Source: an uncultured Thermomicrobia bacterium (GTDB taxonomy: Bacteria > Chloroflexota > Chloroflexia > Thermomicrobiales > JALYUS01). Taken from it: DNA of 64,000 nt. The stretch covers positions 4,511 through 68,510 of the forward strand of contig CALBSO010000113.1 of NCBI GenBank assembly GCA_937968015.1, read 5' to 3'. The notes beneath the pieces were generated by a model. The model was not told the DNA's origin, searched no databases, and saw only the letters and a program-made list of their open reading frames with translations. Below, one piece after another: positions 13,903 to 22,850 of this stretch. How positions within the stretch are numbered: the first letter of the stretch is position 1; the number at the start of each line of letters is the position of its first letter. Both the position numbers and the translations under genes were made by a program.

Positions 13903-15198
13903 TTAGCGGGCCTGGAAGCCCGGCCCGGCGAGAATAATCTGCGCGATGGCGCGGCGCCCATTGGGGTTGTTCCCCAGCGCGGTCAACTTGCCACGGACAT
14001 CATCGGAAATCGGGATGCCACCGAGCCGGTCCGCCAGTTCCCCGACCCAGGCATTATCCGCCGTGCCGGAGAGGGCGCCACTCTTCATTACCATGCCGCC
14101 CGCGAGGTTAAAGCGGAGGACCTGGTTCGAGGGGCTGATCCATGCCGGGCCATTTGGCCAGCCGCCGACATTCGGCGGATAAAAGAGCCGCATGTCCTGC
14201 ACTTGCAACATCTGCACGATCTGGTCGCCCGTGATATCCACCTCGAGGCCGCGGATCGCGCCGATTGTCCAGGAGGCCGGGTTCTTGATGTGCGCGCTCG
14301 TCGCCCGCTCCACCGTGAAGGCATCGCTGAGGAAAAGCGCGCGCAGGACGCTGCGGATTTCTCCCTCCGTCTGGTTCCAGGCATCAAGCATCGGTGCGAG
14401 GTCAGCATCAGTTGGATCGTCGCCGACGAACCAGCGGAAGAGTTTGCTGCCGACGTATTTCGCCGTCTGCGGCTTGCCGGCCAGCATGCGGGAGAAGTCG
14501 TCCAGATTGAAGTTGCCGGTCTGGCCGAGAATTGTTTTGCTGCCGTCGTCGAACCGCTTGGGATCGAACTTCACCTGGCCATCGTAGGAGACGGTCCAGC
14601 CCGTACTCGCGCGCGCCCCCTCGCGGACATCCTGCTCGGTGTAGTTGCCGATGCCGAGGGTGAAGAGTTCCATCACCTCACGCGCCCAGTTCTCGTTCGG
14701 ATGCCCCTTGACATTGGTCTGCCCATCGAGCCAGTAAAGCATCGCCGGGCCCTTCGAGACCGCGATCAGTAGGTCCACGAACTTGCCCGCGCCCTGCGCC
14801 CGGAAGAGTTGGTTCTGCGCCAGCATGTACGCGGGGCGGCGGACCTTGTCATTCGCGGTGGCGAAGTGGTTATGCCAGAAGAGGGCGAGATTTTCCTGCA
14901 ATGGCGCGTCCGTTGTGCGCATCTGGTTCGCCCACCAGGCGGCGGCAGTCGTAATACCCTGCTGGTTCGCCTGGTTAATCTCCTTCGTCAGTTGCGTCTT
15001 TTCCTCGCCGGAGAGTTGCTTCTTGGGCTGGGCAGGCCACGGCGGCAGGTCTGGCGCATTTGCCGGTGCATCGGCATAATTGAGAATATCCTCGACTGCG
15101 GCGGCATAGCCCTTCGCGGTCGCCGCGTCTACCTGGGCGGGGGTGGCGCCCATCCCGGCCCGCCAGAGGAGTAATTGTACGCGTTCACGATCACCCAT
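13903..15198 (-). CDS. DUF1800 protein, copy 1
   Basis: A 431-residue DUF1800 protein with complete family blocks: RVQLLLWRAGMGATPAQVDA at the N-terminus, ENLALFWHNHFATANDK, GHPNENWAREVMELFTLGIG, ASTGWT and PPNVGGWPNGPAWISPSNQV. No signal peptide is seen, so export with the Tat-carrying DUF1501 partner is possible but unproven. ATG 15196-15198 is preceded by GGAGG. Forms an operon with the DUF1501 gene (13-base gap). A second, closely similar copy lies 200 bases upstream. Confidence 0.88.
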   Translation of the reverse strand: MGDRERVQLLLWRAGMGATPAQVDAATAKGYAAAVEDILNYADAPANAPDLPPWPAQPKKQLSGEEKTQLTKEINQANQQGITTAAAWWANQMRTTDAPLQENLALFWHNHFATANDKVRRPAYMLAQNQLFRAQGAGKFVDLLIAVSKGPAMLYWLDGQTNVKGHPNENWAREVMELFTLGIGNYTEQDVREGARASTGWTVSYDGQVKFDPKRFDDGSKTILGQTGNFNLDDFSRMLAGKPQTAKYVGSKLFRWFVGDDPTDADLAPMLDAWNQTEGEIRSVLRALFLSDAFTVERATSAHIKNPASWTIGAIRGLEVDITGDQIVQMLQVQDMRLFYPPNVGGWPNGPAWISPSNQVLRFNLAGGMVMKSGALSGTADNAWVGELADRLGGIPISDDVRGKLTALGNNPNGRRAIAQIILAGPGFQAR

Positions 15199-15398
15199 CG
15201 GTGCCTCCAGTTGATCCAAAATCTATTATGGCACATCGTATCACATTAGCCCGCTGTACAAATAACGTTAGAGGCGCTTCCCTTGTGATGCCGCCATGCA
15301 TTTTCAACCGTTACACGTCGGAATGAGGAGGAGAGTTTCATTTTCTTTTCTCCCTCCGGCCCTCTTCCCAACACGAGAAGGGGGTCGGAGGTGGAAAA
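15199..15398. other. Spacer between the two DUF1800 genes
   Basis: Holds an imperfect GC-rich hairpin at about 15353-15393 (CTCCGGCCC against a GGGGGTCGGAG strand) just after the end of copy 2, probably a weak terminator, and no convincing frame. Confidence 0.4.
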
Positions 15399-16715
15399 TC
15401 AGCGTGTTTGATAGCCCGGCCCTGCCAGGAGGATTTGCGTGATAACGCGCTTGCCGTCCGGGCCGCTGCCGAGGGCGATAAGTTTGCCGCGCAAGTCGTC
15501 CGGGATCGGGATGCCGCCGAGCCGATCCGCGATCTCATCAATGAAGGCATTGTCCGCCTTACCGGAGAGCAGGCCGGCCTTTGCGACGAGTCCCCCAGCG
15601 AGGTTGAAACGGCTTACCTGATTGGAGGGGCTGATCCACGCCATGCCATTTGGCCAGCCGCCGACATTCGGCGGGCGGAAGATCGTCATGTCCTGTATCG
15701 CCATCAACCCGACGAGTTGCTCGCCTGTGATGTCCACACTCAGCCCGCGCAGGATACCGACCGTCCAAGCCGCCGGGTTCTTGACATGCGCGCTCGTCGC
15801 CCGCTCCACCGTGAAGACATCACTGAGGAAAAGCGCGCGCAGGACGCTGCGGATTTCTCCCTCCGTCTGGTTCCAGGCATCGAGCATTGGTGCGAGGTCG
15901 CCGTCCGACGGGTCATCACCGACGAACCAGACGAAGAGTTTCTGCGCGATCCGCTTCGCGGTCTGCGGCTTATTGACGAGCAGGCGGGAGAAATCATCCA
16001 TGGTGAAGTTGCCGCTCTGACCGAGGATCGTCTTCGTGCCAGTATCGAATCGCTGCGGGTTGAAAGCGACTTTGCCATCGTACGCGAGCGTCCAGCCCGT
16101 ACTCGCTCGTGCGCCCTCGCGGACATCCTGCTCGGTGTAGTTGCCGATGCCGAGGGTGAAGAGTTCCATCACCTCACGCGCCCAATTCTCGTTCGGATGC
16201 CCCTTGACATTGGATTGACCATCGAGCCAGATCAACATCGCCGGGTCTTTGGAGACCGCGATCAGCAAGTCCACGAACTTGCCCGCGCCCTGCGCCCGGA
16301 GCAACTGATTCTGCGCCAGCATGTAGGCGGGGCGATCTACCTTGTCGAGCGAGGTAGCGAAGTGGTTATGCCAAAAGAGGGCGAGATTCTCCTGCAATGG
16401 TGTCGGGCTTGTGCGAAGCCGATCCGCCCACCATGCAAGGAGCATTTGGTTGCCCTTCGAGCGTGCATCGTTGCGGGCGCGCTGCGTGGCAATGACGGAT
16501 TGCGTGTACGCCGTCTTCTCATTCGGACTGAGGACGACGATAGGCGTAATCGGCCACGGCGGGATGGCTGGTGACGACACGGCCTCGTCCGGATAGTTGA
16601 GAATATCCTCGACTGCCTGTGTGTACCCCTTCGCGGTGGCGGCATCCACCTGTGCGGGTGTCGCACCGAATCCCGCCCGCCAGAGCAGGAGTTGTACCCG
16701 TTCTCGCTCGCTCAC
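15399..16715 (-). CDS. DUF1800 protein, copy 2
   Basis: A 438-residue paralogue of the downstream DUF1800 protein. Long stretches are identical (NENWAREVMELFTLGIGNYT and ADLAPMLDAWNQTEGEIRSV type blocks), so the pair arose by tandem duplication. Differences concentrate in the first 100 residues, where copy 2 has an insertion rich in Thr, Arg and Asn. GTG at 16713-16715 aligns the start with copy 1. An upstream extension to 16769 has no homologous counterpart. Function unknown as for the family. Confidence 0.85.
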   Translation of the reverse strand: MSERERVQLLLWRAGFGATPAQVDAATAKGYTQAVEDILNYPDEAVSSPAIPPWPITPIVVLSPNEKTAYTQSVIATQRARNDARSKGNQMLLAWWADRLRTSPTPLQENLALFWHNHFATSLDKVDRPAYMLAQNQLLRAQGAGKFVDLLIAVSKDPAMLIWLDGQSNVKGHPNENWAREVMELFTLGIGNYTEQDVREGARASTGWTLAYDGKVAFNPQRFDTGTKTILGQSGNFTMDDFSRLLVNKPQTAKRIAQKLFVWFVGDDPSDGDLAPMLDAWNQTEGEIRSVLRALFLSDVFTVERATSAHVKNPAAWTVGILRGLSVDITGEQLVGLMAIQDMTIFRPPNVGGWPNGMAWISPSNQVSRFNLAGGLVAKAGLLSGKADNAFIDEIADRLGGIPIPDDLRGKLIALGSGPDGKRVITQILLAGPGYQTR

Positions 16716-17035
16716 TGCTGCGCCTCTGCTTTCTGAGCCGTATACGACGATGCAAATGTCCTTTGTCACAGCACGAAAAACACGCTGTCGCGTGTGCTCA
16801 CTTTACTACACGCACGCGGCGGGTGGATCGTTTCGTTTCTCCTCACCCCCGGCCCCTTTCCATCGCCTGGAGACCACGGAATGTGTCAGATCCGTACGGC
16901 AATGGAGAGGGGAGCCGTCCATTTTCATCCGCATGCACCCCATCTTCCCTCACGGCGTAAGAATACGGTAAGAAGTTGGCAAGCAACGAGTAACGCCCCC
17001 CGCGCATCCTTAGTCGTGTCGAAAGGCCCGTTTCG
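16716..17035. repeat. Spacer with an imperfect palindrome of the CCCCTYTCCATCGCC type
   Basis: In this 320-base gap 16853-16867 and 16898-16912 form inverted arms of about 15 bases, related to the better copy at 27488-27547. A short GAGTAACG remnant lies near 16986. No coding frame is convincing. Confidence 0.55.
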
Positions 17036-17806
17036 ATGAGGGGGTGGCGCTCCGTGCAATCAAAGATCTTCGCCGTGATCCCGGCGCTCAATGAAGAAGC
17101 CGTGATCGGCAAGGTCGTCTGTCGCCTGCCGCGCGATCTGCTCCGTCGAGTGATTGTCGTAGACAACGGGAGTACAGACGGCACCGCAACCGCCGCGTGG
17201 GAAGCGGGGGCGATCGTCGTTACCGAACCGGAGCGGGGATACGGCGCGGCCTGCGCGGCGGGTGTGGCACTCGCCCAGCGACTCGGTGCGGCGGTGATCG
17301 TCCTGATGGACGGTGACGCGAGCGATGTCCCGAGCGACCTCTCGGCAATTCTCGCGCCTATTCTCGCCGGTAAGGCAGACCTCGTGATGGGCTCGCGGGC
17401 GCGCGGCAGCATTGAGCCGGGCGCGCTGACGCCGCAGCAGCGATTCGGCAACTGGTTGGCGGCGCGCATCCTCCGGCGCTACGGCCTCGCGATCACCGAT
17501 CTCGGCCCGTTCCGTGCCATCCGCGCCGACGGCCTCGCCAGGCTTGATATGCGGGAGCGGACGTATGGCTGGTCCACCGAGATGCTCGTCAAAGCCGCTC
17601 GCGCCGGGCTCCGGGTGCGGGAAGTGCCGGTCTCGTACCGCAAGCGGGCGGGCGGCAAATCCAAGGTCGGCGGCACGATTCACGGCAGCATCAAGGCCGC
17701 CGTCGTCATCCTCCGGACCGCGTACCGATATGCGGGGTGGGTTCCTCACCCTCCGAATCCCATCGCAACGAGCAATGAGTGGTCAGGCGTGAGTGGTCAG
17801 TGGTGA
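17036..17806 (+). CDS. GT2 glycosyltransferase (DPM1-like polyprenyl-phosphate sugar transferase type)
   Basis: A 256-residue soluble GT-A transferase with IFAVIPALNEEAVIGKVV at the N-terminus, the nucleotide-binding VVDNGSTDGT, the metal-binding DGDASD, and a GSRARGSIEPG loop. It has no C-terminal membrane segments. Proteins of this size usually move a sugar from a nucleotide donor to a lipid carrier. The last residues (after PIATSNEWSG) are encoded by a dispersed palindrome and may not be original. Upstream of the DUF2064 and epimerase genes on the same strand, so a common operon is likely. Confidence 0.8.
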   Translation: MRGWRSVQSKIFAVIPALNEEAVIGKVVCRLPRDLLRRVIVVDNGSTDGTATAAWEAGAIVVTEPERGYGAACAAGVALAQRLGAAVIVLMDGDASDVPSDLSAILAPILAGKADLVMGSRARGSIEPGALTPQQRFGNWLAARILRRYGLAITDLGPFRAIRADGLARLDMRERTYGWSTEMLVKAARAGLRVREVPVSYRKRAGGKSKVGGTIHGSIKAAVVILRTAYRYAGWVPHPPNPIATSNEWSGVSGQW

Positions 17807-17841
17807 ACAGTGAGAGTCGAGTCGCTCTCATTGCTCGTTGC
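17765..17841. repeat. Palindrome of GCAACGAGCAATGAG arms
   Basis: Perfect 15-base arms at 17765-17779 and 17827-17841 enclose short direct repeats of GAGTGGTCAG. The left arm forms the end of the GT2 frame. Related to the GAGTAAC palindrome at 185-241. Confidence 0.75.
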
Positions 17842-17864
17842 TCATTGCTTCGAAGGAGGTTTCC

Positions 17865-18605
17865 ATGAGTATTGCCGTCACACCACATCGCGCACTGATC
17901 ATTGGCGCAAAACAGCCGGTGCCGGGCGCCGTGAAGACCCGGCTGGGCCGTACGATTGGCGACGCGCGGGCGGCAGCATTGTATCGCGCCTTTCTCACCG
18001 ATCTCGCGGGCCGCTTCCGGCGCGCGGCGCGGTCGTATGACCTGCTCTGGGCCTTCGCCCCCGCGACGGCGGATTTCCCCGCCCTCGTCGGCACGGCGGA
18101 CGGCTATTTCGCGCAACAAGGGGCAGACTGGACCGAGCGGCAACGGCACATCTTCCGCTGGGCGGCGGCGCACGGCTACGATCAGACTGTCCTGATCGCC
18201 TCCGACTCGCCGCAGATGCCCGCGCGCACCGTCTCCGCCGCGTTTGCCGCCCTGGATACCGCGATGGCGACGCTCGCTCCAACGTACGACGGCGGATACA
18301 GCCTGATCGGGCAGCGGAGCGGCGTGGATATCCTCGGCGCCGTCCCGATGAGTACGGCGACCGTCTCTGACGACCTGCGCGCCAATGCGCGGGAATGCAA
18401 CATCTCACTGCATCTCCTCGACGCGACCTGGGATGTGGATGAAGCATCTGATCTGCATCGTCTTTCCGCCTACCTTGCCGGACCGCACGACGCGCCCGCG
18501 ACCGCCGCCGCTTTCCGCAGTTTGCGTCTCTGGGAAGACGTTGCCCCCCGGCGGCTTGTTCCCCCGACGCATGACCGACTCGCGGCGGCGGGCGGTGAGG
18601 ATTGA
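17865..18605 (+). CDS. DUF2064 nucleotidyltransferase-like protein (TIGR04282 type)
   Basis: A 246-residue protein with the GT-A-like start RALIIGAKQPVPGAVKTRLG, the IASDSPQMP block with the metal-binding Asp, and YDGGYSLIG. These are the hallmarks of the family often annotated as glycosyltransferase, related in fold to CofC/MobA nucleotidyltransferases. The reaction is not established. ATG 17865 has an excellent GAAGGAGG upstream. Its stop overlaps the TTG start of the epimerase, so the two are coupled. Next to a DPM1-like GT2, a role in sugar or polyol activation is likely. Confidence 0.78.
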   Translation: MSIAVTPHRALIIGAKQPVPGAVKTRLGRTIGDARAAALYRAFLTDLAGRFRRAARSYDLLWAFAPATADFPALVGTADGYFAQQGADWTERQRHIFRWAAAHGYDQTVLIASDSPQMPARTVSAAFAALDTAMATLAPTYDGGYSLIGQRSGVDILGAVPMSTATVSDDLRANARECNISLHLLDATWDVDEASDLHRLSAYLAGPHDAPATAAAFRSLRLWEDVAPRRLVPPTHDRLAAAGGED

Positions 18606-19747
18606 CGACGACGGCGCTCGTCACCGGTGGCGCGGGGCTGATCGGCTCGCACATCGTTGACGCACTGATCGTGGAAGGGTGGCAGGTGCGGGTGCTCGAC
18701 AACTTCGAGCCGCAGACGCATCGCAATGGCCCGCCCGCCTGGCTGAATCCCCGCGCCGAGTACCAGACCGGCGATGTCCGTGACCGCATCGCCCTCCGCG
18801 CCGCGCTCGATAGCGTGGCGGTTGTCTTTCATGAGACGGCGTACGGTGGCTACATGCCGGAGATCGCCAAGTACATCGAGGTGAACTCCTACGGCACTGC
18901 CTTGCTCCTCGAAACGATCCGCGACGAGAGATTGCCCGTCCACAAGGTCGTCGTCGCCTCCTCACAGGCTGTCTACGATGAGGGGGCATATCGAGGCAGC
19001 GACGGCGCGCTCTTCTTTCCGGAAACGCGACCGCTCGTGCAGTTGCAGCAAGGGATCTGGGATGTGCTCGACGAAACCGGCCACCCCGCACTACCCGTTC
19101 CGACACCGGAACGGGCCCCTATCGGTGGGCAGACGGTCTACGCGATCTCGAAGGCGGATCAGGAACGGCTTGTGATGACGTGGGGGCGGCAGACAGGCAT
19201 CCCGACCGTCGCGCTCCGCTACTCCTGCACCTACGGGCCGCGCCAGAGCATCTTCAACCCGTACACCGGCGTGATCGCGATCTTCTGCACCCGCCTGCTC
19301 AATCACCTCGCGCCGATCATCTATGAGGATGGGCAACAAACGCGCGACTTCTGCTTCGTGGAGGACATCGCCCGCGCCAATCTCCTCGTCGCTACCGATG
19401 ATCGCGCGAACGGCGGCGTCTTCAACGTCGGCAGTGGCGTCAGCACGGCGATTGGCGACCTCGCCCGCTTGCTCGCGGAGGCGCTCGGCGTCGCGATCGC
19501 GCCGGAGTTTCCCGGCGAGTTTCGGCCCGGCGAAATCCGCCATCTGACGAGCGACATCAGCCGGATCGCCGCGCTCGGCTGGCGACCCCGCGTGCCGCTC
19601 ACGGAGGGCATCGCCCGCTACCTCGACTGGATTCACACGCAGGGCGATGTCGTGGACTACTTTACCGCCGCCGCCGCCCGCCTGCGGGAGCAACGCATCG
19701 TCCAGGCCGCGCAGGGCGCCGCGCATACAGACAAGGCCGTTTTGTAG
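18602..19747 (+). CDS. NAD-dependent sugar epimerase/dehydratase (SDR)
   Basis: A 381-residue extended short-chain dehydrogenase. The Rossmann motif TGGAGLIGSHIVDAL is at residues 8-22, the catalytic Ser in VVASSQAVYDEG and the YAISK (Tyr-x3-Lys) motif follow, and YGPRQSIFNPYTGVI plus DFCFVEDIARA complete the active site. It probably interconverts or dehydrates an NDP-sugar. An unusual 40-residue segment between Ser and Tyr (rich in Leu, Gln, Pro) makes it longer than GalE. The TTG start overlaps the preceding stop (TTGA). Confidence 0.82.
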   Translation: MTTTALVTGGAGLIGSHIVDALIVEGWQVRVLDNFEPQTHRNGPPAWLNPRAEYQTGDVRDRIALRAALDSVAVVFHETAYGGYMPEIAKYIEVNSYGTALLLETIRDERLPVHKVVVASSQAVYDEGAYRGSDGALFFPETRPLVQLQQGIWDVLDETGHPALPVPTPERAPIGGQTVYAISKADQERLVMTWGRQTGIPTVALRYSCTYGPRQSIFNPYTGVIAIFCTRLLNHLAPIIYEDGQQTRDFCFVEDIARANLLVATDDRANGGVFNVGSGVSTAIGDLARLLAEALGVAIAPEFPGEFRPGEIRHLTSDISRIAALGWRPRVPLTEGIARYLDWIHTQGDVVDYFTAAAARLREQRIVQAAQGAAHTDKAVL

Positions 19748-19761
19748 GACAATACATAGCG

Positions 19762-21330
19762 ATGAAGACGGTAACGACCGAGGAACATGCGACCGATGCG
19801 GCGGGCGCCGGCAATCCATATGTGATCGGTGTGATTGCTGCCCTCTGGATGACGGCGGCGATGTTCGGGCACCGCCTCTTTTTCGGCATCGCCTCTGTGC
19901 CGGGGTTGATTACCGAGCGCGTCATCCCGCTTGTGCCGGGGCAGGCATCGGGCGACATCATCGGCGTGCTCGCGCAGTTCGCCAAACTCCTCCCCGAACT
20001 CTTCGCGATCGGGGCGCAACTGCTTGTCGGCGGCGCGGTGGCGACATGGTACGCGCGCTCGTGGGGCAAGGAAGACGCGCCCGCGTGGAAGCAGTGGGCG
20101 TTCGGGCCGCTCGTCGCGCTCAGTCTCTGGATCGCGACACTCGCCATCCTCTGGCCCGTCCTCATCGAGAATTACCACGGCCATTCGCTCGCTACCGGCC
20201 GGATGCTGACGATCATCGCGATCTTTGGCGATTACCTCCTCTTTGGTATCCTTCTGCCGCTGCTCTTCATCTGTGCCCGGCGACGCGAGGGCGCCACGGC
20301 GATGGTGGCGGATGAAGGGGCGCGGGCGGTCACGCGGCGGCAGGCGCTGACATTCGTTGGCACGGGTGCGGGCGTTGCCTTCGGTGCGGTCACCCTCGGC
20401 CTCGCGCGTGTCTCGACGCTCGGCTACGACGGTACGCGCCCGCAGCGCCCCGTCCAGCCGATCACGGACAATGCGGCCTTCTACAGCGTCACGAAGAACC
20501 TCGCGGACCCGCGGATCAGCGACCCCGCCATCTGGCAGTTGGCGATCGGCGGCGATGTCGCGAACCCGATGACGCTCTCCTTCGCCGACCTGCACGCATT
20601 GCCCGCCGCGGACGAGACGGCGACGCTCATGTGCATCGGCAATACGCTCGGCGGCGGGCTGATGAGCACGGCAGCCTGGCACGGTGTCCCATTGCAATCG
20701 CTCATTGAGATGGCGAAACCGGCGCCTGGCGTCACGGAAATCCTCTTCACCGCCTCGGATGGCTACACGAACACGATCGAGTTTGACAAGGTCGCGGCGG
20801 AAGGCGTGATCGTCGCGTACGGCATGAACGGCGAGCCACTGCCGCGGAAGCATGGCTATCCTGCCCGGATTATTGCGCCGGGGCGGTACGGCGAGCACCA
20901 CGTCAAATGGGTGACGCGTATCACCGTTCAGAAGGGGCACACGAAGGGCTTTTACGAGTCGCAGGGATGGGACCGCGCGGCGGTCGTCAAGACCGTCTCG
21001 CGGATTGACGTGCCTGCGGGGGGCGATACCGTGATACGAGGCCAGCCGATCACCATGCAAGGGGTCGCCTTCGCCGGGCTGCGCGGCGTGAGCAAGGTCG
21101 AAGTGACAACCGATGGCGGAGCCACATGGCAGCCCGCGACGATCACCGCGAAACCCTCGCCGCAGTCGTGGGCGCTCTGGGAGTACCCGTGGACGCCGAC
21201 GAAGAACGGCAACTACAAACTCGGCGTGCGCTGCTATGAAGAGAGCGGCGCATTGCAGCCAGTGAAGGAGACGCAGGACTTCCCCAGCGGCGTGGCGGGT
21301 ATTCATTTCGTCGAGGTCATGGCAAAGTAA
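19762..21330 (+). CDS. Membrane-anchored sulfite-oxidase-like molybdopterin enzyme
   Basis: A 522-residue protein with an N-terminal membrane domain of four segments (about residues 18-45, 65-95, 112-136, 148-171), then a second hydrophobic stretch after Arg192-Arg193 (TRRQALTFVGTGAGVAFGAV), which resembles a Tat signal placed inside the chain. Residues 235-400 form the oxidoreductase molybdopterin-binding domain with the Mo-ligand C291 (LMCIGNTLGGG) and the family stretch RIIAPGRYGEHHVKWVTRI. Residues 410-520 are the beta-sandwich dimerisation domain. It should oxidise or reduce a small oxyanion or sulfoxide on the outer side of the membrane. The fused membrane domain may anchor it or pass electrons, though no clear paired haem histidines are seen. 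Confidence 0.85.
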   Translation: MKTVTTEEHATDAAGAGNPYVIGVIAALWMTAAMFGHRLFFGIASVPGLITERVIPLVPGQASGDIIGVLAQFAKLLPELFAIGAQLLVGGAVATWYARSWGKEDAPAWKQWAFGPLVALSLWIATLAILWPVLIENYHGHSLATGRMLTIIAIFGDYLLFGILLPLLFICARRREGATAMVADEGARAVTRRQALTFVGTGAGVAFGAVTLGLARVSTLGYDGTRPQRPVQPITDNAAFYSVTKNLADPRISDPAIWQLAIGGDVANPMTLSFADLHALPAADETATLMCIGNTLGGGLMSTAAWHGVPLQSLIEMAKPAPGVTEILFTASDGYTNTIEFDKVAAEGVIVAYGMNGEPLPRKHGYPARIIAPGRYGEHHVKWVTRITVQKGHTKGFYESQGWDRAAVVKTVSRIDVPAGGDTVIRGQPITMQGVAFAGLRGVSKVEVTTDGGATWQPATITAKPSPQSWALWEYPWTPTKNGNYKLGVRCYEESGALQPVKETQDFPSGVAGIHFVEVMAK

Positions 21331-21401
21331 TGACCGATGTTCCCTGCGCTATTTCGTTGCGTGATCCGTCGCGGCCGGTCGTCATCCAAGGAGCGTAACT
21401 G

Positions 21402-22850
21402 ATGGACAATGGCGTCCATTCCCTGCTCGATACCGTGCTCAAAACATATCCCTCGTTCCTGATCGCTATGGGAGTGGGGGATGTACCACGGGAGATGCCG
21501 TATGCATTCACTCATACGGTGGATGCGCTCTCGCTCGCCTACGCGGTGCCCGAAGGGTCCGCCGCGCATGCGGCATTGAAGCGGCGTAATAGTGTCGCAT
21601 TCCGGATCGGCACACCGGAGGACGCGGCATGGCTGGAAGGGACGGGTCGTGCGGTTATTGTCCATGATCGGGAAGTGAATGCTGATCTCTTATGGCAGAT
21701 CGGCACGCGGATGGCGGATGATCCGCGGCCGCAGCCGCGCACGCATCGCGCGGTGCGGATCGTGCCGGAGATCGTGACGGTCGCCACCCGGCGGGATGGC
21801 ACGTTGCGGATGCAACCGATCACGTTCGCACCCGGTACACAGCGCTGGGGCTATCCGGGCAGCACAGTCAATGAGCGGTTTGCGCGGTTCGCGGTGGTGA
21901 CGCGGGCGAATGTCGTGCCGGTGATGGCGATGCCGGTGAGCATTGGCGCGGCGCTGGCATGGCAGAGGGAAGGCATCTTCCGGCCGGCGCCGTTTGCGCT
22001 GACACTCATCGGCGCGGTCGCGGCGCACCTCGCATCGAATGTCACGAACGACATCTTTGACTTCCGCTCCGGCGCGGATGAGCGGGCCATCGCGATGGCG
22101 GCGGAAGGGACGCTGGATACCTCTTCCGGCTCCCTGACGGGTGGTGCCCTCTCTGAGCAGCAGGCGAACCTGCTCGCGGCGGGGTTGTGGTGTACGGCGC
22201 TCCTTTGCGGCGTCGGGCTGACGAAGATGAGTGGCCCCGCGGTGCTCGGCCTCGCGGCGGCCGGATTCGGCTTCGGCACGCTCTACGTCGCGCCGCCCCT
22301 CGCTTATGGCTATATCGGGCACGGCCTCGGGGAAGCGGGCATCCTTGCCTCGTTCGGTCTCCTGCCCACGCTCGGCTCCTACTATGCGCAGACGGGGAAA
22401 CTCGGCTGGGCGTCGGTTATCGCCGCGCTCCCACCCGGCCTCTTCACGACGGATGTCCTGCTCAATCACCATTTCTTCCACTGGCGCTCCGACAAAGCGG
22501 CGGGCAAGATGACGCCCGTCGCGGTACTCGGTGAGGCGAAGGCGGCGCGACTCTCGCGTGGCGTCGTGCTCGCGGCGTGCGGATCCGTCCTCATCGGCAT
22601 CACGGCGAAGGTCTATCCGAAGATCGCGCTCGTCAGCCTCTCCTCTGTCGCGCCCGTGCTCGAAAAACTGGGCGAGGTGGGCGAAGGGAACAAGGGCGCG
22701 GCCTTCTACGGCGAGATGATGGACCGGACAGTGAAGGGAAGCAGCCGGATGGGGTTGTACCTGCTCGGCAGTCTTATCCTGGAAGGTTTGTGGGATACAC
22801 TGCGGAGTGGGAAGCAATCAATCGCGCAGGGAGATAGGGAGAGATGGTGA
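21402..22850 (+). CDS. Flavin-barrel / UbiA prenyltransferase fusion
   Basis: A 482-residue fusion. Residues 1-140 look like a pyridoxamine-phosphate-oxidase-type split barrel (ALSLAYAVPEGSAAHAALKR, SVAFRIGT, GRAVIVHD). Residues about 160-475 are an integral membrane UbiA-type prenyltransferase of 8-9 segments, with the first Asp-rich motif NDIFDFRSGAD, a second DVLLNHHFFHWRSD region and AGKMTPVAVLG, close to MenA-type enzymes. Reaction: transfer of a prenyl chain to an aromatic or other acceptor in the membrane. Its stop overlaps the start of the VOC gene by 7 bases, and that gene overlaps the GNAT gene, forming a three-gene operon. Confidence 0.8.
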   Translation: MDNGVHSLLDTVLKTYPSFLIAMGVGDVPREMPYAFTHTVDALSLAYAVPEGSAAHAALKRRNSVAFRIGTPEDAAWLEGTGRAVIVHDREVNADLLWQIGTRMADDPRPQPRTHRAVRIVPEIVTVATRRDGTLRMQPITFAPGTQRWGYPGSTVNERFARFAVVTRANVVPVMAMPVSIGAALAWQREGIFRPAPFALTLIGAVAAHLASNVTNDIFDFRSGADERAIAMAAEGTLDTSSGSLTGGALSEQQANLLAAGLWCTALLCGVGLTKMSGPAVLGLAAAGFGFGTLYVAPPLAYGYIGHGLGEAGILASFGLLPTLGSYYAQTGKLGWASVIAALPPGLFTTDVLLNHHFFHWRSDKAAGKMTPVAVLGEAKAARLSRGVVLAACGSVLIGITAKVYPKIALVSLSSVAPVLEKLGEVGEGNKGAAFYGEMMDRTVKGSSRMGLYLLGSLILEGLWDTLRSGKQSIAQGDRERW

